Of a DNA stretch of 64,000 nt, positions 7,980 through 18,564 are shown piece by piece. Within the stretch, counting starts at the first letter, position 1, and each line of letters starts with the position of its first letter. This DNA comes from Plectonema cf. radiosum LEGE 06105 (lineage in GTDB: Bacteria > Cyanobacteriota > Cyanobacteriia > Cyanobacteriales > Nostocaceae): positions 1 through 64,000 of the forward strand of contig NZ_JADEWL010000003.1 in NCBI RefSeq assembly GCF_015207665.1, in the 5' to 3' direction. Under the pieces are notes generated by a model. The model made no database searches. It saw only the letters and a program-made list of their open reading frames with translations, and had not been told where the DNA came from. A program made the position numbers and the translations under genes.

Positions 7980-8080
7980 ATTTCTTAAGTTATATTAATT
8001 ATTGTTAATTTATATTAACATTGTTTCTCAGAACTGTGTTGAACCAATTTAGATGTTGAGAAAGCGAAAATTTTTCCTTT

Positions 8081-8854
8081 TCAAAGCGAATTTCGGACGG
8101 GTATTTTTCGCTCATTTAAGTAATTTTTGATTTGCGCTACACTAAGCTGTCCGTAATGCAAAAGCGATGCTAATAATGCGGCTTCTGCTTGTCCTTCGGT
8201 AACTGCGTTATATATGTGTTCGCAGTTTCCCGCGCCACCAGAGGCGATTACCGGAATATTTACAGAGTTTGCGATTGACTTTGTTAATTCAATGTCATAG
8301 CCAGCTTGAGTACCATCAGCATCCATACTCGTTACTAACAGTTCTCCGGCACCTCGTTTTTCAAGTTCTTGCGCCCAGTGGAGGGCATCTAAACCAGTAT
8401 TTTCTCGTCCGCCGCGAATGTAAACATCCCAACCAGAAATATTTGTATCTAACCTGCGTTTAGCGTCGATCGCGACAACTATACATTGATTGCCAAAACG
8501 TTCGCTGGCTTGATTAATGAAATCTGGGTTTCGTACCGCAGTAGAATTAATACTAACCTTATCTGCTCCAGCTCGTAACAGTTCTTTAACATTTTCTAAG
8601 GTTTGGATGCCACCGCCGACAGTTAGGGGAATAAATACCTGTTCGGCAGTACGGTGAACTACGTCAAGAATGATACCTCTATCTTCATGAGTGGCTGTAA
8701 TATCCAGAAATACTATCTCATCTGCGCCAGCTTCGTCGTAAACCTTTGCTAATTCTACTGGGTCGCCAGCATCCTTGAGGTCTACAAAGTTAACTCCTTT
8801 TACAACTCGTCCCGCTTTGACATCTAAGCACGGTAAAATTCTCTTAGCTAGCAT
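8081..8854 (-). CDS. hisF: Imidazole glycerol phosphate synthase subunit HisF
   Basis: Cyclase subunit of histidine biosynthesis. It uses ammonia from the HisH glutaminase to turn PRFAR into imidazole glycerol phosphate and AICAR. The (beta/alpha)8 barrel of 257 aa is full length. Catalytic Asp11 lies in [13 protein letters not shown], and the second catalytic Asp is in VVAIDAKRR near residue 130. Phosphate-binding turns PLTVGGGI and PVIASGGAG are both present. ATG at 8854 was chosen. It is divergent from ruvB with a 175-bp gap. hisA is also in this window at 46792, far from hisF, so histidine genes are scattered as usual in cyanobacteria. Confidence 0.97.
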   Translation of the reverse strand: MLAKRILPCLDVKAGRVVKGVNFVDLKDAGDPVELAKVYDEAGADEIVFLDITATHEDRGIILDVVHRTAEQVFIPLTVGGGIQTLENVKELLRAGADKVSINSTAVRNPDFINQASERFGNQCIVVAIDAKRRLDTNISGWDVYIRGGRENTGLDALHWAQELEKRGAGELLVTSMDADGTQAGYDIELTKSIANSVNIPVIASGGAGNCEHIYNAVTEGQAEAALLASLLHYGQLSVAQIKNYLNERKIPVRNSL

Positions 8855-9029
8855 GATTTATGAAAGTACTCCTATTGTATTGAGCCGGAATATAAATTTT
8901 AGAACTGACACGCTCTACTCGGCAAAAAAAAATTTGGCATCAGTGTTTTTTCGCATTTCGTGGGGCGATGAATTTTTCTTCATTGCTTCAATTTTTTAAA
9001 CAAGCCTTTACACTACCTATAAGCGGACT

Positions 9030-10139
9030 ATGGCGATTATCTCCTCTAAAAAACAGCCCCAGCCTGAAGAACCGGACAAACAACCACGGCAGCGAAAGCA
9101 AGTTGCAAAAGAATCGAGCAATGAAAATCTTTTACAACCCCAAGCAGCTATAGATGAAACTGACAATAAAGAAGAGGGTATTCGTCCACAGCGATTTGCC
9201 GATTATATTGGGCAAAAAGATTTAAAAGATGTACTCGAAATTGCCATAAAAGCAGCCAAATCCAGAGGTGAAGTACTAGACCACCTACTGCTTTACGGTC
9301 CTCCAGGGCTGGGTAAAACTACAATGGCAATGATTTTAGCATCAGAGATGGGGGTAAATTATAAAATTACTAGCGCTCCTGCTTTGGAACGTCCCCGAGA
9401 TATTATGGGATTGCTGATTAACCTTAAGCCTGGGGATATTATCTTTATTGATGAAATTCATCGCCTCTCCCGGATGACCGAAGAAATCTTATACCCGGCG
9501 ATGGAAGATTATCGTTTAGATATTACTGTAGGTAGAGGCTCTAGCGCTCGTACCCGCAGCATTCCTTTATCAAAGTTTACTTTAGTTGGAGCAACAACCC
9601 GCGTCGGGGCTTTGACTTCTCCTTTGCGCGATCGCTTTGGTTTAATTCAAAAACTGAGATTTTATGAAGTAGAAGAACTCAGTCAAATTGTTTTGCGAAC
9701 CGCTCAATTACTTAAAACTGATGTAAACAAAGATGGAGCGCTGGAAATTGCTCGTAGAGCGCGAGGAACACCGCGTATTGCCAATAGATTACTCAAACGT
9801 GTCCGCGATTATGCTGAGGTCAAATCAACTGGGGAGATTAACGAAGCCATCGCATCTGAAGCTCTACAATTGTTCCAAGTAGACCCCTGCGGCTTAGATT
9901 GGACTGACCGCACTATGTTAAGCACCATTGTAGAGCAATTCAATGGTGGTCCTGTGGGATTAGACACAATTGCCGCTGCCACGGGTGAAGACACCCAAAC
10001 TATTGAGGAGGTATATGAACCATATTTAATGCAAATTGGTTACTTACAGCGGACTCATCGTGGTAGGGTAGCAACACCTGCTGCATACAAACATTTAGGT
10101 TTTAAACCGCCAAATGAACAATTATCTTTGCTTGGGTAA
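9030..10139 (+). CDS. ruvB: Holliday junction branch migration helicase RuvB
   Basis: AAA+ motor that drives branch migration with RuvA during recombination and repair. A 50-residue polar N-terminal extension (Glu/Lys/Gln/Asn) precedes the core, as in other cyanobacterial RuvB. Walker [10 protein letters not shown] is near residue 90, Walker [10 protein letters not shown] near 140, sensor 1 GATTRVG near 190, and the C-terminal winged helix ends [13 protein letters not shown] at 9030. The last codons CTT GGG TAA merge with the TAATGGGTAATTG repeats that follow, so the repeat supplies the stop. Length 369 aa is normal for the group. Confidence 0.97.
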   Translation: MAIISSKKQPQPEEPDKQPRQRKQVAKESSNENLLQPQAAIDETDNKEEGIRPQRFADYIGQKDLKDVLEIAIKAAKSRGEVLDHLLLYGPPGLGKTTMAMILASEMGVNYKITSAPALERPRDIMGLLINLKPGDIIFIDEIHRLSRMTEEILYPAMEDYRLDITVGRGSSARTRSIPLSKFTLVGATTRVGALTSPLRDRFGLIQKLRFYEVEELSQIVLRTAQLLKTDVNKDGALEIARRARGTPRIANRLLKRVRDYAEVKSTGEINEAIASEALQLFQVDPCGLDWTDRTMLSTIVEQFNGGPVGLDTIAAATGEDTQTIEEVYEPYLMQIGYLQRTHRGRVATPAAYKHLGFKPPNEQLSLLG

Positions 10140-10370
10140 TGGGTAATTGTTAATGGGTAATGGGTAATTGGTAATGGGTAATGGGTAATGGGTAATTGGT
10201 AATTGGTAATAAGCTTACTCCTTACTCCTTACTCCCTACTCCCTACTCCCTGGCTCTTGTGTGACTATATTCAATTGAATAAGTACTCAGACAGAATTAA
10301 TTACATACTAATATTTTCTATTCCCCATTCCCTATTCCCTATTCCCCATTCCCTATTCCCTATCTCAACG
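10137..10370. repeat. Two tandem-repeat arrays (GGGTAAT and ATTCCCT types)
   Basis: From the ruvB stop codon, TGGGTAAT/TGGTAAT units run to about 10210, followed by CTCCTTA/CTCCCTA units to about 10250. A second array of ATTCCCT/ATTCCCC units covers 10320-10366. The remaining spacer before the TPR gene is AT-rich with no gene seen. Confidence 0.85.
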
Positions 10371-10416
10371 TGAGAAATGAACTTAATTTTGTCCAACTAC
10401 TTATAAATAAATTACT

Positions 10417-11226
10417 ATGATGAAACTAATCGCAATTTTACTAAGTGTACTTCTAATATTTGTCAATTGGGTTGAGCCTGTCGCTGCTTTAAATCAACCT
10501 GCTAATCTGACACAAGAACAATTAAAACAACAAGATGAGTTTGCAAATCAAGCTTTTGCTGCAACTAATAAAGGTGATTTTGCTACAGCGGAGAAATATT
10601 GGACAAAAATTATCGAAGCATTTCCCGATAATGCAGCAGCTTTGAGTAATCGGGGAAATTCTAGAGTTAGTCAAAACAAGTTAGAAGCAGCACTAGCTGA
10701 TTTTAATAAATCTGTAGAGCTTGCACCTAATGTTACTGACCCTTATTTAAATAGAGGAACTGCTTTAGAAGGTTTGGGAAGATGGGATGAAGCGATCGCC
10801 GATTATAATCATGTTTTGGAATTAGACCCTTCCGATGCAATGGCTTATAATAATCGGGGAAATGCTGAAGCTGGTTTGAAGAAATGGGATGAAGCTATAG
10901 CAGACTATCAAAAATCAGCGGAAATCGCCCCAAATTTTGCTTTTGCTCGCGCTAATTACGTTCTTGCTCTTTACGAAACTGGTCAAAAAGATCAAGCTAT
11001 CCGGGAGATGAAGAATATTATCCGTAAATATCCCCAGTTTCCTGATGTACGCGCTGCACTTACTGCTGCACTTTGGGTAGAAGGAGAAAAAGGTGAAGCC
11101 GAAAGTAACTGGGTTGCAGCTTATGGATTAGACAGTCGTTACAAAGATATTGATTGGGTCAAAAATGTGCGACGCTGGCCTGATAGTATGGTAGCTGCTT
11201 TGGAAAAGTTTTTGAAGTTGCAGTGA
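10417..11226 (+). CDS. Secreted TPR-repeat protein
   Basis: 269-aa protein with a Sec-type signal peptide (MMKLIAILLSVLLIFVNWVEPVAA, cleavage near residue 24) followed by at least four tetratricopeptide repeats. Repeat landmarks include DNAAALSNRGNSRVSQNKLE, DPYLNRGTALEGLGRWDEAI and AMAYNNRGNAEAGLKKWDEA. It is probably a periplasmic or lumenal scaffold for protein complexes. Similar small lumenal TPR proteins occur across cyanobacteria and some act in photosystem assembly, but the exact orthologue cannot be named. Start codon: two adjacent ATGs at 10417 and 10420. Confidence 0.8.
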   Translation: MMKLIAILLSVLLIFVNWVEPVAALNQPANLTQEQLKQQDEFANQAFAATNKGDFATAEKYWTKIIEAFPDNAAALSNRGNSRVSQNKLEAALADFNKSVELAPNVTDPYLNRGTALEGLGRWDEAIADYNHVLELDPSDAMAYNNRGNAEAGLKKWDEAIADYQKSAEIAPNFAFARANYVLALYETGQKDQAIREMKNIIRKYPQFPDVRAALTAALWVEGEKGEAESNWVAAYGLDSRYKDIDWVKNVRRWPDSMVAALEKFLKLQ

Positions 11227-11466
11227 TTTAACATATTTATAATGTTTTAATTAATGCAATAATTATTTCTCTAGAAAAAGTGGCACTATTTTTTTATACT
11301 ATATTTTCTTGTTCATACTGTTTCCAAGTGCGCTAATTTATGATTTTACACATAGGTGCGAAATTAAATAAATCTTATTACTTAAAAGTGCATAAGCTGA
11401 TCAAGAAGACACCCTAATAAATATTAGGAATTATAAAAAAGCGCGCTGGAGTTAAAAGCATCTATC

Positions 11467-12759
11467 ATGACTTATTTTGGTATTATTTGTCCCCCTGCAA
11501 TTGGTCATCTCAATCCAATGTGTGCTTTGGGAAAGGAATTAAAACATAGAGGTCATCGTGTCACATTGTTCCAAGTTCCAGAAATGGAGAACAAGCTCAA
11601 AACAACTGGATTAGAATTTCAGCAAATTGGTGCGGCAGAATATGAACCTGGAGAAATAGCCAAATTTTATAAAGAATTAGGAGAAAATAGTGGAATTTCT
11701 GGTCTTAAGCTGATTATTAAGTTCTTTCAAAAAGAAATGATGATGCATTTCCGAAGGCTTCCAGAAGTTCTTAAACAAGCTGGTGTGGAAGCGTTATTAG
11801 TAGACCAAACTACATTATCAGGTGAAACAGTCGCTGATTATCTGGGACTTCCTTACGTGACAGTTTGTAACGCTTTATTAATTAATAAAGAAGATACCGT
11901 TCCGCCTTATTTTACCAACTGGACTTACAATACTGCTTGGTGGGCGCATTTGCGAAATCGTGCGGGAAACTCTTTACTTAATCGTCTTGGAAATCCAATT
12001 TGGGAAGCTGTACAAAACCAACGCCGTCAATGGAACTTAAAGCCTTATGCTAACCGTAATCATATAGGCTCAAGATTAGCTCAAATATGTCAACTACCCC
12101 CAGGATATGACTTTCCGCGAGTCGAATTACCTGAATGTTTTCATTATACGGGACCTTTACAAGACCCTTCTGGAAAAGAACCTATATCGTTTTCTTCAAT
12201 ATCTTTTCCTTTTGAAAAGTTAACAGGTCAACCATTAATTTATGCAGCTTTAGGAACTTTACAAAATCGCAAGCCAGAAATTTTTGAATGTATTGCTGAA
12301 GCTTGTGTGGACTTAGAAGCACAACTAGTTATTTCATTAGGAAATCCAGATTATCAAGATTATGATATGAAATTACCAGGTTCACCCATAGTTGTACCTT
12401 TTGTACCACAGCAACAATTAATTGATAAAGCTAGTTTAGTGGTTACCCATGCAGGAATGAATACTACTTTAGGAGCATTAAGCAGCGGTGTACCAATGGT
12501 TGCAATTCCCATTACCAGCGAACAACCTGGAATTGCGATGCGTACAGTTTGGAGTGGTGCAGGGGAAGCAATTGCTTTGAAAAAATTGAGTGTTCCTAAA
12601 TTACGAGAAACTATTAAGCGAGTATTAACAGAAGATTCTTACAAGCAAAATGCTTTGAAATTACAAACAGCAATTCGTAATGCTGGGGGTGTAAAACGGG
12701 CTGCGGATATCATCGAAAAAGCTGTATCTACAAGGGAGCCTGTATTAGTTCAAAGATAA
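11467..12759 (+). CDS. UGT/MGT-type glycosyltransferase (GT1 family)
   Basis: 430-aa GT-B glycosyltransferase related to macrolide/flavonoid/zeaxanthin glucosyltransferases. The N-terminal acceptor domain begins with CPPAIGHLNPMCALGKEL. The nucleotide-sugar-binding domain carries the GT1 signature VTHAGMNTTLGALSSGVP near residues 327-344, followed by PITSEQPGIAMR with the conserved Glu-Gln pair. It would transfer a sugar from UDP-glucose or a similar donor to a small lipophilic acceptor; glycosylation of a carotenoid or natural product is possible but not shown. It stands alone, with about 240 bp upstream and no linked biosynthetic cluster. Confidence 0.85.
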   Translation: MTYFGIICPPAIGHLNPMCALGKELKHRGHRVTLFQVPEMENKLKTTGLEFQQIGAAEYEPGEIAKFYKELGENSGISGLKLIIKFFQKEMMMHFRRLPEVLKQAGVEALLVDQTTLSGETVADYLGLPYVTVCNALLINKEDTVPPYFTNWTYNTAWWAHLRNRAGNSLLNRLGNPIWEAVQNQRRQWNLKPYANRNHIGSRLAQICQLPPGYDFPRVELPECFHYTGPLQDPSGKEPISFSSISFPFEKLTGQPLIYAALGTLQNRKPEIFECIAEACVDLEAQLVISLGNPDYQDYDMKLPGSPIVVPFVPQQQLIDKASLVVTHAGMNTTLGALSSGVPMVAIPITSEQPGIAMRTVWSGAGEAIALKKLSVPKLRETIKRVLTEDSYKQNALKLQTAIRNAGGVKRAADIIEKAVSTREPVLVQR

Positions 12760-13604
12760 CAACATAAGATTTTTTTTATGTTATGAGTCATCAGCAGACT
12801 TGGTGTTTGCTGAGTATTCTTGCTTAGGATAGCTTGTTTAGTAATCAAAATCACCTTGATAATTCGACGACAATCACAGAAGTCGGGTTTTTACGATAAA
12901 TATCCGTAACATTAAAAATACTAATAAAAACCCGACTTCTTACCGCACCTAGTAATCGAGGATTTACCATCGTAGCGAATGCTTCTTGCAGGGTACTCAC
13001 GTTAAGAGATTAGAGAGTACGAAATTTTTTATTTGTCTAAACATAATTTATTCATGCTGAATAATTGTAAATGACAATACAAATAACAGCATTTATAAAA
13101 CCATTTAATTTCATACATTAAAATTTAAAAGATAATAACATTTCAGACATATTTAATAATAAAAAACAGCTAGATGTTTATTGTAATACTTATATTTATA
13201 TACAGATATATTATACTTCATGTGATTTCATCAGGGTGTAATAAAGGTGCAATAAATAAAAATACTCTTTAAACATCCCTAACGACAGTTTTAGAATATC
13301 TTGGTGCATCTATTCTAAATCTTTTATAATCATACGCTGTCAGATTTTATTTGAGAAATTTATCTATATAGATAAACGATATTTTCCTGCGGTTTTGAGA
13401 AACTGTTTGTCAAGTAAACCTTAAATTGTCAGATACATTAAGGGTTTCTTTAAAACACTAATAAATATGATGATTTACGGCTGAATTAATCTTTTTCAAA
13501 CTTTCCAATTTTTACATCACCGTAACACACAATACTTAAGAGTCTAAATTGATTATTTAAACGCCTTTAAAGTACAAAATAACAATACTTAACAAGTAAT
13601 ATAT
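12760..13604. other. Intergenic region, 845 bp
   Basis: AT-rich spacer holding one member of the AGAAGTCGGGTTTTT hairpin repeat family (12878-12940). The rest, 13020-13600, is very AT-rich and probably includes the promoter of the outer-membrane protein gene. No convincing ORF or RNA gene was seen. Confidence 0.6.
12878..12940. repeat. AGAAGTCGGGTTTTT hairpin repeat, copy 1
   Basis: Inverted repeat AGAAGTCGGGTTTTT ... AAAAACCCGACTTCT with a loop of about 33 nt, followed by TACCGCACCTAG. Three more members lie at 59640, 59722 and 60088 with a similar CACCTAG tail on two of them. Confidence 0.85.
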
Positions 13605-15425
13605 ATGCGTATTTTTAATATAGCAACTTACACATTTTTAGCATTATCTCTACCTCAAATTGCTTTTGCAAACGAGGATAATGTTAATTCCAATCAAGAT
13701 TATAAATTACAATCAGAAAATTCAATTACTTTAATTACTAAATTAAAAGAAGCTAAGCAAGAAGTTCAACAGCAAAAACAAATTATTCCGAATACTCCCG
13801 AATTTGACACTTTTGACAATAATAAATTATCAGCGGAATTTTCCCCAATTAGTACTCAAGCAAAAGATTTGCAAATAGAAAGTAACTCATCTCCTTTAGA
13901 AAAACCCCCTACAAGAATTTTTAATTTAGAAACTGCAAATCAACTACCAAAAGGTTCCGTACAGTTTACAGCGGGTAGTCATCAAGCAAATCCCGCAGAT
14001 AATCGAAGAGGAAATACTGGTTATCAAAATTATTACACTTCCTTAGATTGGGGAGCTACAGATAAATTACAGTTAAGTGTTGCGGCACAATTTTTTGATG
14101 ATCCTACTAAAACTCAAATTAATGGAACATTCCCTAATTTAACAGTTGCATCTTTTGCACCAAGTGCTAAATATCAAGTATTTAAAAATGAACGGTTGAA
14201 AGTAGCGGTAAGTGGTGCAGTTGAATTATTAGAACTTTCTTCTGATCCTGGATTATTTAATACTACAAATAAAAAATCTTCAGAATATTTTGGCATCGGA
14301 AAAGTAGAGGTTCCAGTTACTTATAATGCCGATAAAAAACTTCAGTTACACTTCACTCCTGGAGTAGTATTCTATCCCGATAAAGTAAAAGGAGCAGATT
14401 TTTACGGCACTTTTGTTAATCTCGGTGCGGGAATAAGTTGGCAAAGTTCGGAAAAATTAAATTTATTTGCTAATGGTAATTTACCTTTAGGACCTGGTGG
14501 TAATACTTTAAATTCTCAAGATAATTCTATTTCTCGTAAATTATTATGGACTGCCGGTACCCGCTATGCAATAAATCCTCGTGCTGGAATAGAAGTTTAC
14601 GGAACAAATGCATTCGGTGCAACTCCAACCACTAGTCTTTTAAGTTTTATCCCAGATGGAAATGAAGTAATATTTGGTGCTAATGTGAAATATATTTTTG
14701 ATTTCGGTCAAAATTATGTTTCTAGTTTTGGAAATAAACCAGATATTCCTTTATCTAATCGTGACAAACAGTTATTATTAGATGGTTTAACTCTTAGTAG
14801 TGCCAGTACTTTATCACCAGACCAAATCAGATTAACTGCGGGTTTAACATCCGGAGGTAACGCTAAATTAAATCTGATGTATGGTTTAGCGAATGATTTA
14901 CAGCTAGAAATTCCCATCGAACAATTTGGAAATGACGATAATCTTTCTAAGTCCGAAACTTTTGGAAATGCAACTAAATTTGGTGCGGGTGCAAAATTAA
15001 GATTTTTAAACCAAGCACAAGGAGATCCATTTTCTCTAAGTTTAAAAGTGAAAGGTGTTAGAGATAGTAAACGTCCTAGAGTAGGGACTTTATCTGCTGA
15101 AATGCCCATTGTTTATCAAAATAGCAATACAACGGCACTATTTTTTAATCCTAAAGCAGCATTTTATCGACAACAAGAACGTTTCGGTTTAGGATTGGGA
15201 ATCAATCAAGTTTTATCCAAAAAACTACAGTTAATTGCAGAAATAACTCCAGTTCCCGGACATGAATTAATTTGGAGTACGGGTTTACGCTACTTTGAAT
15301 CCGGGGCAGATTTAGGATTAGATATTTACGCAAGTAATACCAGTGGACAAAATGGAATCGGGGGATTAGTCGCAGATACGAGTACTAATATTGGTTTTAA
15401 TGTCCATTGGTTATTTCGTTTATAA
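13605..15425 (+). CDS. Large predicted outer-membrane beta-barrel protein
   Basis: 606 aa with a Sec signal peptide (MRIFNIATYTFLALSLPQIAFA, cut near residue 22), a polar linker of about 85 residues rich in Glu/Gln/Asn, then about 500 residues of alternating short amphipathic strands such as LQLSVAAQFF and LNLFANGNLPLG. It ends in an aromatic residue pair typical of outer-membrane strands (NVHWLFRL). The linker ends at PPTRIFNLETANQLPKG. The barrel part appears to hold two related halves: PTRIFNLETANQLPKGSVQF near 101 and PDQIRLTAGLTSGGNAKLNL near 404 begin comparable strand series. No SLH or plug domain was seen, so it is not a porin of the tandem type found at 58-62 kb. Function unknown. 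Confidence 0.65.
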   Translation: MRIFNIATYTFLALSLPQIAFANEDNVNSNQDYKLQSENSITLITKLKEAKQEVQQQKQIIPNTPEFDTFDNNKLSAEFSPISTQAKDLQIESNSSPLEKPPTRIFNLETANQLPKGSVQFTAGSHQANPADNRRGNTGYQNYYTSLDWGATDKLQLSVAAQFFDDPTKTQINGTFPNLTVASFAPSAKYQVFKNERLKVAVSGAVELLELSSDPGLFNTTNKKSSEYFGIGKVEVPVTYNADKKLQLHFTPGVVFYPDKVKGADFYGTFVNLGAGISWQSSEKLNLFANGNLPLGPGGNTLNSQDNSISRKLLWTAGTRYAINPRAGIEVYGTNAFGATPTTSLLSFIPDGNEVIFGANVKYIFDFGQNYVSSFGNKPDIPLSNRDKQLLLDGLTLSSASTLSPDQIRLTAGLTSGGNAKLNLMYGLANDLQLEIPIEQFGNDDNLSKSETFGNATKFGAGAKLRFLNQAQGDPFSLSLKVKGVRDSKRPRVGTLSAEMPIVYQNSNTTALFFNPKAAFYRQQERFGLGLGINQVLSKKLQLIAEITPVPGHELIWSTGLRYFESGADLGLDIYASNTSGQNGIGGLVADTSTNIGFNVHWLFRL

Positions 15426-15566
15426 GTAGGGAGTTAGGAGTTAGTACCACCGGAGTTAGGAGTTAGGGGTGAGGAGTTAGTACCACCGGAGTTAGTACCA
15501 CCGGAGTTAGTACCACCGGAGTTAGGGGTGAAGAGTTAGTACCACCGGAGTTAGGAGTTAGTAGTA
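15426..15566. repeat. GAGTTAG / TACCACCG tandem repeats
   Basis: Heptamers GGAGTTA interleaved with TACCACC units (GAGTTAGTACCACCG repeated about six times). The array starts directly after the TAA of the outer-membrane protein gene. Confidence 0.85.
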
Positions 15567-15596
15567 CTTGACCACAGAAATTTTGCGGGGTTGGGG

Positions 15597-15728
15597 TAGT
15601 GCGTTACCCTAACGGGTCAGCAAGCTGAACGCGTAGCGTGTCCGCAAGGACATACTTCTAGCTCGCTCGTGATAGCTAGCGAGCTTTCCGGTATGCCCCT
15701 CCGGGGCAGGCTACGCCAACGCACTACG
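15597..15728. repeat. GC-rich nested palindrome
   Basis: The outer arms TAGTGCGTT and AACGCACTA enclose several smaller hairpins (GTCCGCAAGGAC, GCTCGCT...AGCGAGC, GCCCCTCCGGGGC). It resembles composites of small palindromic dispersed repeats of cyanobacteria. Confidence 0.7.
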
Positions 15729-15809
15729 AATTTCTTACCCATCATAATTAATGTGGCAGAGTAGTAGTAGTTCACCACATAAGTTATGAGGGGTAATCAA
15801 TGTAATATT

Positions 15810-15926
15810 GTAGGTTGGGCTGTTCGCGCAAGCGTTGCGAAGCAAAACGTAGTGGAGCCTCGGCACCCGCGTTGGGTTGCGCTATGTCCTGTCGGACAGG
15901 CTTCGCCAACGCTTAACCCAACCTAC
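15810..15926. repeat. 117-bp MITE-like element with GTAGGTTGGG ends
   Basis: Perfect 10-bp terminal inverted repeats GTAGGTTGGG (15810-15819) and CCCAACCTAC (15917-15926) enclose a GC-rich core with further hairpins. No coding capacity. Confidence 0.75.
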
Positions 15927-16018
15927 GAAGAGGTATTTTAACTCCTCAAAATTAATGTGGTGGACCAGTAGTAGTCTTTTTCATTTATTCTGACGGGTTC
16001 ATTTATCTGCGAAACCAT

Positions 16019-16047
16019 GTAGAGACGCGAAATTTCGCGTCTCTACA
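16019..16047. repeat. GTAGAGACG palindrome, copy 2
   Basis: Perfect palindrome TGTAGAGACGCGAAATTTCG continuing to CGTCTCTACA. Inner arms CGAAA/TTTCG differ from the other copies but pair perfectly. Confidence 0.85.
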
Positions 16048-16509
16048 ATCCCGCATAACTAATGAAATGAATTTGATTGACATCAAAGGCAAAGGAGAAA
16101 TGCATACTTATTTATTAATGTCTAATTAGTTAAGAGTTGAATTACTTTTAGATTTTGGACCGAAAAAAAAACTGAGAATAGCGCAATAAAGATTTTTTGG
16201 CTTACTGATATCGCTTCTTATTACTCCATATTTTCTATCCATTGCATAGATAAAATTCTATAAATGTTAGAAATAATATAGTTATCATTGCAATTACTCT
16301 ATGATTTTTTAAGTATAATCACTGGCTTTTAGTAATGATAAAGTTTTACTTATATAACTAATCTAATATTTATTTAATAATTACCAGTTCAAGGTATATC
16401 TTTTTTATATCAAAGGCTATATTCTAGTTTTAACAGCAATTAACTCTCTGGTAAACCGACTTGAAAAGGAGTTTACTTGAGTTTATATTGCAGATTCTTA
16501 TTGTTAACC

Positions 16510-16539
16510 TCAGTTATCAAAAAAAGCAGAGTTAACTGA
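16510..16539. promoter_or_regulatory. Candidate LysR-type operator upstream of sbtA
   Basis: Inverted repeat TCAGTTA (16510-16516) and TAACTGA (16533-16539) separated by 16 bp, about 130 bp before the sbtA start; GTTAAC also occurs twice here (16503, 16531). Cyanobacterial sbtA is commonly controlled by LysR regulators of the CcmR/CmpR type, which bind spaced inverted repeats. The match is only suggestive. Confidence 0.3.
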
Positions 16540-16671
16540 TATTTCCCGATACTTACTTGCTATTAACAGCAGTAGATATTGGTCGGTTTTGTAATACAAA
16601 CTTAACATAAATTGACCAAAAAAACATCGTGACAAAGTTTTTTAATATCTGAATCAAGGAGGAATTACAAC

Positions 16672-17799
16672 GTGGATTTTTTGTCTGATTTTTTGGGGGG
16701 CTTCCTAGCGCAGTTACAGTCCCCGACACTCGGCTTTCTGATTGCTGGTATGGTCGCTGCCGCCTTCCATAGCCGACTGGCAATTCCAGATCCGGTCTAT
16801 AAGTTCATCGTCTTCATGCTGCTCATAAAAGTCGGTTTGACTGGTGGACAGGAGATTCGTAATGCCAATCTGGTGCAGATGCTTTTGCCCGCAGTATTCG
16901 CCATAGTAGTAGGTATCCTGATCGTGTTCATCGGGCGCTACACTTTGTGCAATCTGCCGAACGTCAAAACCGAGGATGGCATTGCGACAGCAGGCTTGTT
17001 CGGTGCTGTGAGTGGCTCTACCTTCGCCGCCGCCCTGACGCTACTGGAAACGCAAAAAATCCCATACGAGGCTTGGTCTGCTGCGCTTTATCCCTTTATG
17101 GACATCCCAGCGCTCGTGACTGCGATCGTCTTGGCTAGCGTTCATACCAAGAACAAGCGCGATTCCGCAGACGAGTATCTCAGTAAGCAGAAGTATCTCA
17201 GCAAGCAGGGCGTTAACGCAGGCGGGTATCCCAGCGAGCAGGGCATTATCGCACGTGGTTATCCCAGTAAGCAGGACGATACCGCAAGCAAGCGGGTCAA
17301 GATATGGCCGATTGTAAAGGAAAGCCTCCAAGGATCTGCCCTATCGGCACTGCTGCTTGGTCTCGCTCTAGGCTTGCTAACCAAACCGGAAAGTGTCTAT
17401 GAAAGCTTCTACGAACCTCTCTTCCGTGGACTACTTTCGGTACTGATGCTGATCATGGGTATGGAGGCTACGGCAAGGCTTGGCGAACTGCGTAAGGTGG
17501 CTCAGTGGTTCGCTGTATATGCAGTGGTGTTTCCCCTGCTGCATGGTTTCATCGCCTTCGGTCTCGGCATGATTGCCCACGTCGTCACGGGATTCAGCCT
17601 TGGCGGTGTCGTCGTCCTGTCCGTCATGGCCGCCTCCAGCTCAGACATCTCAGGGCCGCCCACTTTACGAGCCGGTATCCCGTCGGCTAATCCCTCTGCT
17701 TACATCGGCGCATCCACAGCCGTCGGCACGCCGGTTGCGATTGCCTTGGGAATACCGCTGTACATCGGTCTCGCCCAGGCACTGGGCGCGGGCGGCTGA
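16672..17799 (+). CDS. sbtA: Sodium-dependent bicarbonate transporter SbtA
   Basis: High-affinity Na+/HCO3- symporter of the inner membrane, part of the CO2-concentrating mechanism. 375 aa with two sets of hydrophobic segments (about 15-155 and 220-370) around a cytoplasmic loop near 160-210. Both conserved core segments are present: GLFGAVSGSTFAAAL near residue 104 and SSSDISGPPTLRAGIPSANP near 323. The loop carries repeated units (YLSKQ, YLSKQ, YPSEQ, YPSKQ), also seen in relatives, and is the region near which SbtB binds. Starts at GTG 16672 with AAGGAGG at 16656-16662. Codon use is GC-rich and unlike all neighbours (36 of 60 bases are G/C at 17641-17700). Followed by sbtB. Confidence 0.96.
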   Translation: MDFLSDFLGGFLAQLQSPTLGFLIAGMVAAAFHSRLAIPDPVYKFIVFMLLIKVGLTGGQEIRNANLVQMLLPAVFAIVVGILIVFIGRYTLCNLPNVKTEDGIATAGLFGAVSGSTFAAALTLLETQKIPYEAWSAALYPFMDIPALVTAIVLASVHTKNKRDSADEYLSKQKYLSKQGVNAGGYPSEQGIIARGYPSKQDDTASKRVKIWPIVKESLQGSALSALLLGLALGLLTKPESVYESFYEPLFRGLLSVLMLIMGMEATARLGELRKVAQWFAVYAVVFPLLHGFIAFGLGMIAHVVTGFSLGGVVVLSVMAASSSDISGPPTLRAGIPSANPSAYIGASTAVGTPVAIALGIPLYIGLAQALGAGG

Positions 17800-18385
<586 letters not shown>

Positions 18386-18410
18386 CTCAAAACCCAGCCG
18401 ATCAAACCCA

Positions 18411-18437
18411 AAAAGCCGGGGCATGACCCCGGCTTTT
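18411..18437 (+). terminator. Intrinsic terminator of sbtB
   Basis: AAAAGCCGGGG-CATGA-CCCCGGCTTTT: an 11-bp perfect stem with a 5-nt loop and a T run, 26 bp after the sbtB stop. It is the clearest intrinsic terminator in the window. Confidence 0.9.
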
Positions 18438-18564
18438 TAGTGTCCGTGTTTTGTGCCTGCGGAACGTTGATGCCGGCGAAGAAGTCATGAAACTCCGAGT
18501 AGTTAATAATGGATATGGATATTGATTATTTCATAAGTTAAACTGTCTACAAAGATTGATTTAT

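Larger units (their letters stand above)
15426..16671. other. Repeat-rich intergenic region, 1.25 kb
   Basis: In order: GAGTTAGTACCACCG and GGAGTTAG tandem units (15426-15565); a multi-hairpin GC-rich palindrome bounded by TAGTGCGTT/AACGCACTA (about 15597-15728); a 117-bp element bounded by GTAGGTTGGG/CCCAACCTAC (15810-15926); a GAGACG palindrome (16019-16047); then 600 bp of AT-rich sequence leading to sbtA. No gene was recognised. Confidence 0.7.
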
